10,615 nucleotides of DNA from QYOJ01 sp964449285. GTDB taxonomy: Bacteria > Bacteroidota > Bacteroidia > Bacteroidales > FEN-979. Below the pieces are notes generated by a model. The model saw nothing but the letters and a program-made list of their open reading frames with translations, had not been told where the DNA came from and did not search any database. Location: assembly GCA_964449285.1 (NCBI GenBank), contig CAYUZX010000083.1:1-10615 (forward strand), given 5' to 3'. The translations under genes and the position numbers were made by a program. This document shows, piece after piece, positions 6,391 through 10,615 of the stretch (positions are counted from its first letter, which is position 1; each line of letters begins with the position of its first letter).

Positions 6391-6921
6391 TTAGCGGATC
6401 TCACTTTTAATAGCTTCAATGGCAAGGATAACTGGTTCTCGCTCCTGACTCAGGGAGAGTTGAAGAATAATGCCTGCCAGATCACGGGCAGAACGCCCCT
6501 CTTTCAGGTCAGACGCAGCCATGTTGATCTGCCGGATAATCTCCTCTTTCGCATTCCGGATCAACTCCCATGTTTTCGTTGAAAGAAATAGCTGTTGCGA
6601 TAAGTTATATTCAAACTCTTCCCGTACTGTTCGGATCAGGGCAGCCTGTAACTGTGATGCAGTCATATCCGGAGTATGAACCCGGAGTATCAGGTTGTTT
6701 GGAGTGATGCGTTCAAGGAAGAGAATCAGCCGTTCGCAAGCCTGAAGTTTCAGTGTACTGACGATATTTTTCTCATTTGTTGGATCAGTATGAGCTACAG
6801 ATAGACGTTCTATCGGTTTCGGGCGAAGTTTGAAATAAAACCAAATAGCAACTAAAATTATCGCAAGAAAAAAAAGAGCCTGAAAAAACAGTTGCAACGT
6901 GTCAATAAAAAAAGATTCCAT
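6391..6921 (-). CDS. Conserved membrane-anchored protein (DUF7935-like)
   Basis: A 176-residue protein with one N-terminal transmembrane segment (about residues 8-30, LQLFFQALFFLAIILVAIWFYF) and a soluble domain beginning around residue 60 with the conserved stretch LKLQACERLILFLERITPNNLILR. I recall this block from Bacteroidetes proteins of unknown function, named DUF7935 in current databases; the name is from memory and the function is unknown. The C-terminal half is helical and charged. I chose the ATG at 6919-6921; the alternative TTG at 6937-6939 lies inside the -7 element and upstream of the likely transcription start. The gene is divergent from the DUF134 operon. Confidence 0.75.
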   Translation of the reverse strand: MESFFIDTLQLFFQALFFLAIILVAIWFYFKLRPKPIERLSVAHTDPTNEKNIVSTLKLQACERLILFLERITPNNLILRVHTPDMTASQLQAALIRTVREEFEYNLSQQLFLSTKTWELIRNAKEEIIRQINMAASDLKEGRSARDLAGIILQLSLSQEREPVILAIEAIKSEIR

Positions 6922-6936
6922 GGGAAAAATTTTATA

Positions 6937-6944
6937 CAAAGTTA
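6937..6944 (-). promoter_or_regulatory. -7 element for the DUF7935-like gene
   Basis: The minus strand reads TAACTTTG, matching TAnnTTTG and identical to the alaS element. It predicts a start near 6930 and a leader of about 9 nt to the ATG at 6921, which decides between the two candidate start codons. Confidence 0.5.
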
Positions 6945-6986
6945 CAAAAGTTATAGATAGTATTTTTTTCTAAAATAGATGGAAAA

Positions 6987-7018
6987 TTTGCTTTTTGCAC
7001 ATATGTGCATTATATTTG
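6987..7018 (+). promoter_or_regulatory. Full Bacteroidetes promoter of the DUF134 operon
   Basis: TTTG (6987-6990) is followed by exactly 20 bases and then TATATTTG (7011-7018), matching the TTTG-N19-21-TAnnTTTG consensus at both elements. It is the best promoter in the window. Transcription would start near 7025, about 9 nt before the ATG at 7034, which rules out the longer reading frame from 6995. Confidence 0.75.
6996..7009. promoter_or_regulatory. Perfect 14-bp palindrome, probable operator
   Basis: TGCACATATGTGCA is a perfect palindrome lying wholly between the -33 and -7 elements of the DUF134 operon promoter. A dimeric regulator bound here would block RNA polymerase. The first gene of the operon encodes a helix-turn-helix protein, so autorepression is a reasonable inference; binding by another regulator cannot be excluded. 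Confidence 0.6.
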
Positions 7019-7033
7019 CAGGAAAATTACTTG

Positions 7034-7522
7034 ATGTCACGACCACAAAACAATCGAATTATTCATGAACCACCCATCTTTTCGGAGTTCAAGCCAGTAG
7101 GAATAAGAGGACCGAATCTTAAACAGGTTTTCCTAACCCTGGATGAGTTTGAATCCTTACGTCTCGCAGACCAATTAGGTTTATCTCACGCTGAAGCAGC
7201 AGAGGAAATGGAGATCTCACGTTCCACCTTTTCCCGCTTAATTGAAAAAGCCAGAAAAAAAATTGCTGATTTTATCATTCAGGGAAAACTCCTCACAATT
7301 GAAGGAGGGAATATTCATTTCAGGAATAATATTATCCGTTGTCAGAATTGTGGCCATATGTTCAAATCAAATTTTGCAGATTTGATTACTGAATGCCCTA
7401 CGTGTCATTCCAATAACCTGTTGAATCTTGCCGGTGGGTTTGGTCATGGCAAATGTTGTAACATCAATAACAGATCTAGTTATATAAACCAAAAAAAAGG
7501 AGGTAATTATGCCAGGACATGA
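7034..7522 (+). CDS. DUF134 (UPF0251) helix-turn-helix protein with zinc ribbon
   Basis: A 162-residue likely DNA-binding protein. The DUF134 domain occupies about residues 1-95: MSRPQNNRIIHEPP, then FLTLDEFESLRLADQLGLSH and a sigma-region-4-like helix-turn-helix (AAEEMEISRSTFSRLIEKARKKIADFI). A C-terminal zinc ribbon follows with CQNC (Cys103, Cys106) and CPTC (Cys121, Cys124), then GFGHGKCC and a basic tail. The metal site suggests metal or redox sensing, but no ligand is known to me. The ATG at 7034 fits the family start and follows the predicted transcription start; an in-frame ATG at 6995 lies within the promoter. It is the first gene of the plus-strand cluster and overlaps the next by 14 bp. 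Confidence 0.88.
   Translation: MSRPQNNRIIHEPPIFSEFKPVGIRGPNLKQVFLTLDEFESLRLADQLGLSHAEAAEEMEISRSTFSRLIEKARKKIADFIIQGKLLTIEGGNIHFRNNIIRCQNCGHMFKSNFADLITECPTCHSNNLLNLAGGFGHGKCCNINNRSSYINQKKGGNYART
7496..7504 (+). promoter_or_regulatory. Unusually perfect Shine-Dalgarno sequence
   Basis: AAAGGAGGT ends 4 bases before the ATG at 7509 and would pair fully with the 3' end of 16S rRNA. Other genes in the window have AT-rich leaders without such a site, as is usual in Bacteroidetes. It lies inside the DUF134 coding sequence and decides the start of the DUF5320-like gene. Confidence 0.7.
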
Positions 7523-7877
7523 CAAAACAGGGCCATCTGGAGTAGGCCCATTAACAGGCAGACGTATGGGACTCTGCGCTAACAATGAAACTACTGACGC
7601 TGGAAATACTCCCTGGGGTTCGCTCAGATTCAGAGAAGGTAATTTCCGGGGAGGTGGAAGAGGTTATGGATTCGGACGAAGAGAGGGATTTGGAAGAGGA
7701 CTCTATGGCGGGCGAAGGCAAAGTTTCGGGAGAGGGATTGGTTTCCAGAGGGGCCTGGATGATCAACCTACTTCAGATGATCATAGCATAGAAGAGGAGA
7801 TCGGTCTCATAAAGGACCAGTTGAACACTTTGGGAGACCAGTTAGCCAAGATTATAAAAAGAGATAAAGCAGAATGA
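7509..7877 (+). CDS. DUF5320-like Gly/Arg-rich protein
   Basis: A 122-residue protein. The N-terminus MPGHDKTGPSGVGPLTGRRMGLCA matches the MPxGDxTGPxGxGPxTGR opening I recall for DUF5320-type proteins of anaerobes and archaea. The middle (about 44-82) is a low-complexity run of Gly, Arg and Phe (RGGGRGYGFGRREGFGRG), probably disordered. The end (about 92-118) is a charged helix, EEEIGLIKDQLNTLGDQLAKIIKR, likely a coiled coil for oligomerisation. Function is unknown. In other anaerobes I recall such genes near DUF134 and NifX/NifB-like or Mrp-type Fe-S proteins, suggesting a metal or Fe-S context. It overlaps the DUF134 gene upstream and the next gene by ATGA, so translation is probably coupled. 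Confidence 0.8.
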   Translation: MPGHDKTGPSGVGPLTGRRMGLCANNETTDAGNTPWGSLRFREGNFRGGGRGYGFGRREGFGRGLYGGRRQSFGRGIGFQRGLDDQPTSDDHSIEEEIGLIKDQLNTLGDQLAKIIKRDKAE

Positions 7878-8101
7878 ATCGCTCAGGAGAAAACAGGCCT
7901 GCAGGTCCAGGTCAAGGATTTGGACGTGGAGGCGGAAAAGGAAGAAATAAAGGAGGCGCTTTCGGCCCTGGAGGATTTTGTGTTTGTGCCAAATGTGGCG
8001 AAAAGATCCCCCATCAACAAGACATCAAATGCACGACCATCAAATGTCCTGTATGTGGGACTACCATGATCAGAGAAGAACTGTTGAAAACGAAAAAATA
8101 A
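7874..8101 (+). CDS. Small Gly-rich zinc-ribbon protein
   Basis: A 75-residue protein starting at the ATGA overlap (7874-7877) with the DUF5320-like gene. The first 34 residues are Gly/Arg/Lys-rich (GQGFGRGGGKGRNKGG), echoing its upstream neighbour. A rubredoxin- or zinc-ribbon-like domain follows: CVCAKC (Cys36, Cys38, Cys41), HQQDIKC (His47, Cys53) and CPVC (Cys58, Cys61). Two CxxC knuckles with extra Cys could hold zinc or another thiophilic metal. I recall similar C-terminal modules (C-CxxC-PHxxG-PC-CPxCGTPM) in small archaeal and anaerobic bacterial proteins of unknown function. It is likely cytoplasmic and a partner of the two genes upstream. Confidence 0.75.
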   Translation: MNRSGENRPAGPGQGFGRGGGKGRNKGGAFGPGGFCVCAKCGEKIPHQQDIKCTTIKCPVCGTTMIREELLKTKK

Positions 8102-8106
8102 ACCTT

Positions 8107-8118
8107 CTTTGATCAAAG
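8107..8118. other. 12-bp palindrome in the gap before the DUF89 gene
   Basis: CTTTGATCAAAG is a perfect palindrome 5 bp after the zinc-ribbon gene. The 86-bp gap to the DUF89 gene has no TAnnTTTG element and no T-run, so neither a new promoter nor a terminator is clear. It may be a protein-binding site or chance. Confidence 0.3.
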
Positions 8119-8187
8119 CAAGTGAGATAAGATTTACTTCATGCATTGTGGGTCTCTGAAAAGATTGAAACCTTATTTCTAAACTGA

Positions 8188-9039
8188 ATGAGAACCTATG
8201 CTGACTGTTATCCCTGTTTTCTGCGTCAGGCTATCGCTGCAGCCCGTTATGCTGAAAGCGATGAAATCCAATTGCATACTATCATCAAAGAGGTGTTAGC
8301 TGTTTTGCAGGCTCAGTCCAATGGGGTATCACCACCAGAAATAGGTGCCGTGGTTCATCGTGTGATTCGGGAGGTGCTTGGCATAGAAGATCCTTATCAG
8401 AATGAAAAACGGAAGTCGACAGAAAAAGCACTAAAGATCTATCCAAGACTGAAAGCGATCATGCGAGAACACACTGATCTCGAAACAGCGGTCAGAATCA
8501 GCATTGCCGGAAACATCATCGACCTTGGGATCAGTAATGCCTTTGACGACCTATGGGAAACAGTTCAACGCGTATTATATCAGCCATTTGCGATCAATGA
8601 TCTGGATAAATTCCAGGAACAGCTTTCCTACGCGAACAGGCTTTTTTTTATCGGGGACAATGCCGGTGAAACGGTATTTGACCGGGTATTGATTGAGTCA
8701 CTTCACATTCCCGTCACTTATGTTGTGAAGGGTGGGCCGGTACTCAATGATGCCACCCGGGAAGATGCCATGGATGCGGGGCTGGATCAATGTTCAACCA
8801 TTATCAGAAACGGATCAGATGCTCCGGGGACTGTTTTATCTCTATGTTCGAAGGAATTTCGTAAACGATTTGAATCGGCTGGATTGATTATAGCAAAAGG
8901 TCAGGGAAATTATGAAACACTAAGTGACGCCGGTTCGCATGTTTTTTGCATGCTTCAGGTAAAATGCCCTGTGATCAGTCACGACATAGGTGTTCCAACA
9001 GGAAGCATTGTCATCAGACAAAGTACGAATACGTGTTAA
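8188..9039 (+). CDS. DUF89 / ARMT1-like metal-dependent phosphatase-like protein
   Basis: A 283-residue protein of the DUF89 superfamily, whose characterised members are metal-dependent damage-control phosphatases acting on harmful sugar or cofactor phosphates. It has the prokaryotic subfamily features: MRTYADCYPCFLRQA at the N-terminus with CxxC (Cys7, Cys10), SIAGNIIDLG (105-114), the metal/phosphate site GDNAGETVFD (156-165), KGGPVLNDAT (181-190), AKGQGNYETL (236-245) and LQVKCPVI near the end. All expected motifs are present, so it is probably active; the substrate is unknown. The length is normal. The start is fixed by the family N-terminus. It is followed 35 bp later by the CGGC gene and is probably in the same transcript as the DUF134 set. 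Confidence 0.88.
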   Translation: MRTYADCYPCFLRQAIAAARYAESDEIQLHTIIKEVLAVLQAQSNGVSPPEIGAVVHRVIREVLGIEDPYQNEKRKSTEKALKIYPRLKAIMREHTDLETAVRISIAGNIIDLGISNAFDDLWETVQRVLYQPFAINDLDKFQEQLSYANRLFFIGDNAGETVFDRVLIESLHIPVTYVVKGGPVLNDATREDAMDAGLDQCSTIIRNGSDAPGTVLSLCSKEFRKRFESAGLIIAKGQGNYETLSDAGSHVFCMLQVKCPVISHDIGVPTGSIVIRQSTNTC

Positions 9040-9074
9040 TGCATATAAACTAAAGAATATTTACAAATCGAAAC

Positions 9075-9527
9075 ATGAAAAACAAAACAAAAGTTGGCAT
9101 CATTATTTGTGGTCGGTATCAAACCTGTGGCGGAGGAAAGTGTTTTCGTTCCATGCGGGAACATGTTGGTGGGTTTGCCCGTTACCCAATAGATCAGGAG
9201 CTTGAACTTGTGGGGTATTCTTACTGTGGAGGATGTCCGGGAGGCAATATTGAATACGTTCCGGAAGAGATGATCAAAAACGGAGCGGAGGTAATTCATC
9301 TGGCTACCGGTTTGATCGTGGGTTATCCTCCGTGTCCACGGATCAATCAATTTAAAGAGTTCATCGAAAGTTATTACAAAATTCCAGTCGTTCTTGGGAC
9401 GCACCCCATCCCCATGAAGTACCTCAACGCACATAAAAAACTCCCTTTTTGGGACCAGGCAAAGATGCGCCAACTTGTTCCTGAAATGATGGCAGAGGAT
9501 CCAGCTACAATGGAATCGTATAATTAG
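9075..9527 (+). CDS. CGGC-domain protein
   Basis: A 150-residue cytoplasmic protein with the signature YCGGCPGGN (Cys51, Cys54) of the CGGC domain. It also has an N-terminal cluster ICGRYQTCGGGKC (Cys12, Cys18, Cys23), YPPCP (Cys87) and His residues at 75 and 110. The many conserved Cys and His residues led the family to be described as a putative metal-binding domain; no activity is established to my knowledge. The first strand (KVGIIICGRY) and the overall spacing suggest an alpha/beta fold. It sits 35 bp after the DUF89 gene and 27 bp before the MFS gene, with no promoter in either gap. The start codon follows an AT-rich leader without Shine-Dalgarno. Confidence 0.88.
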   Translation: MKNKTKVGIIICGRYQTCGGGKCFRSMREHVGGFARYPIDQELELVGYSYCGGCPGGNIEYVPEEMIKNGAEVIHLATGLIVGYPPCPRINQFKEFIESYYKIPVVLGTHPIPMKYLNAHKKLPFWDQAKMRQLVPEMMAEDPATMESYN

Positions 9528-9554
9528 TCACTCAAACAACCGGTTATTAAAAAA

Positions 9555-10615
9555 ATGACCTTAACATCCGCCATCTCGAAACGCAACTTTTACTCCCTGC
9601 TTTGGCATGCTGGATTTTTAGCATTTGCACAAAGTTTTATGGATATAGATACTGTGATTCCGGCTATGTTGGTGGATGCCGGTGGTAGTGCAGTGCAGAT
9701 TGGGATCCTGACGGCAATCATGCTGGGTGGATCAAGCTTTACACAACTCTTCTTTGCCCCGTTTATCAGTAATTATAATTATAAAAAAAGATTTTTGCTG
9801 CTGGGAATAAACTCAAGAGTTCTTTCTTTGTTGGGTCTGGGACTCTTGCTTTTGTTTTCATATCTAATCAATGAGGAATATATTATCTGGATCATCTTCA
9901 TTATGATCACGGTTTTCTCTCTTGGTGGAGCTTTTTCCATTGTGGGTTACACTGATATATTAGGCAAATCAATCATTTCAAGTTCCCGAAAATCATTTTT
10001 TTCTGCAAAACAGGTTGTTACCGGGATCATATTTATTTTTTCGGCACTGCTTGCTAAAAAAATGTTAACCATATCGGTATATCCTGCCAATTATGGATAT
10101 CTGTTTTTAATTGCTTTTGGAGCTCTGTTCATTGCCTCGCTTGGTTTTTGGAACCTGAAAGAAGTTATCCCTTCAAAGATGGCTGTTAAATCCATCGGAC
10201 ACTTTCTTCATCTGGTAAAAACAGAGATCACGCAAAATCGAAAGTTGGGGTACTTCCTGGGATTTATCAATACAATGGGAATCAGTTTATCACTGCTTCC
10301 ATTCATCATTCTGTATGCAAAAGAATTTTATCACACTCAAAGCGCCGACACAGGATTGTTTTTGTTGTACAAGGTGATTGGAAGCGTGGGCGCTGGTTTT
10401 ATATTATTCGCCCTTGCCAGAAAATATAAATACCTCTATTTACTTTACGGAAGTGCAGCACTGGCTTTCATTCTTCCATTATTTATACTCCTCTCTTCTG
10501 GCATACCTTCATTCGTAAGTATATTTTTTATCGGCGGTATTATCTTCACAGCTTACAGTATTTCGATGAATGGTGTTTTGTTAGAGGTTTCCGGAAACGA
10601 AAACCGGGCGTTATA
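9555..10615 (+). CDS. MFS transporter, N-terminal part (runs off the window)
   Basis: An ATG at 9555 opens a frame of 353 codons that reaches the window end without a stop. The protein starts MTLTSAISKRNFYSLLWHAGFLAFAQSFMDIDTVIPAMLVDAGG and shows about ten hydrophobic segments, for example FLLLGINSRVLSLLGLGLLLLF, IIWIIFIMITVFSLGGAF and LSLLPFIILYA. The stretch GGSAVQIGILTAIMLGGSSFTQLFFAP followed by SNYNYKKRFLLLG corresponds to loop 2-3 of the major facilitator superfamily with a degenerate motif A (Asn where Asp is usual). The substrate cannot be told. It follows the CGGC gene by 27 bp, which suggests it exports or imports something related to that cluster. Confidence 0.85.
   Translation, partial: MTLTSAISKRNFYSLLWHAGFLAFAQSFMDIDTVIPAMLVDAGGSAVQIGILTAIMLGGSSFTQLFFAPFISNYNYKKRFLLLGINSRVLSLLGLGLLLLFSYLINEEYIIWIIFIMITVFSLGGAFSIVGYTDILGKSIISSSRKSFFSAKQVVTGIIFIFSALLAKKMLTISVYPANYGYLFLIAFGALFIASLGFWNLKEVIPSKMAVKSIGHFLHLVKTEITQNRKLGYFLGFINTMGISLSLLPFIILYAKEFYHTQSADTGLFLLYKVIGSVGAGFILFALARKYKYLYLLYGSAALAFILPLFILLSSGIPSFVSIFFIGGIIFTAYSISMNGVLLEVSGNENRAL

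Noticed and set aside
6922..6939. TTG start for the DUF7935-like gene
   Set aside because: It overlaps a TAACTTTG promoter element, and the ATG at 6921 starts just before the membrane segment.
6995..7033. In-frame ATG extension of the DUF134 gene
   Set aside because: It lies within the palindrome and promoter spacer, upstream of the predicted transcription start, and adds residues not typical of the family.

Overview
The window reads as chromosomal DNA of a member of the Bacteroidetes (Bacteroidota), probably an anaerobic, Bacteroidales-like lineage. Three lines of evidence support this. Several gene starts are preceded by the Bacteroidetes-type -7 element TAnnTTTG. Most genes lack a Shine-Dalgarno sequence. 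The gene content also fits: an M23 peptidase beginning MSKVKYRFN, a Mrp ATPase without its CxxC, a 'PAHRV' alkyltransferase-like protein and a small MerR protein. No rRNA, tRNA, transposase or CRISPR array was seen, and no gene-free stretch exceeds 300 bases.

Left part (1-3250, mostly minus strand): an M23 envelope peptidase, a small MerR regulator and an alkyltransferase-like DNA-lesion-binding protein lie head to tail with very short gaps and look like one operon. A Mrp/ApbC Fe-S carrier ATPase and a NifU-like Fe-S scaffold follow in the same direction. The two gaps around mrp are filled with tandem 7-bp repeats. A possible gene end lies at the extreme left edge.

Middle (3250-6950): a divergent promoter region separates the M23 operon from alaS (alanyl-tRNA synthetase, plus strand). 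AlaS carries an in-frame insertion made of inverted 7-bp repeats, in the linker before the conserved LYDTYGFP segment. Two minus-strand genes follow: a tiny Cys-rich lipoprotein and a conserved membrane-anchored protein of unknown function.

Right part (6950-10615, all plus strand): a strong Bacteroidetes promoter (TTTG-N20-TATATTTG) carries a perfect 14-bp palindrome in its spacer. It drives a DUF134 helix-turn-helix/zinc-ribbon protein, a Gly/Arg-rich DUF5320-like protein, a Gly-rich six-Cys zinc-ribbon protein, a DUF89 (ARMT1-like) metal-dependent phosphatase-like protein, a CGGC-domain protein and an MFS transporter that runs off the window. The first three genes overlap or nearly so, and the rest follow at 27-86 bp. 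This cluster of poorly characterised Cys-rich proteins with its own operator is the best candidate for an undescribed system, plausibly metal or redox related. The second main point of interest is the 7-bp repeat family, which appears in at least three sequence variants, abuts or enters gene ends and has entered a coding sequence.
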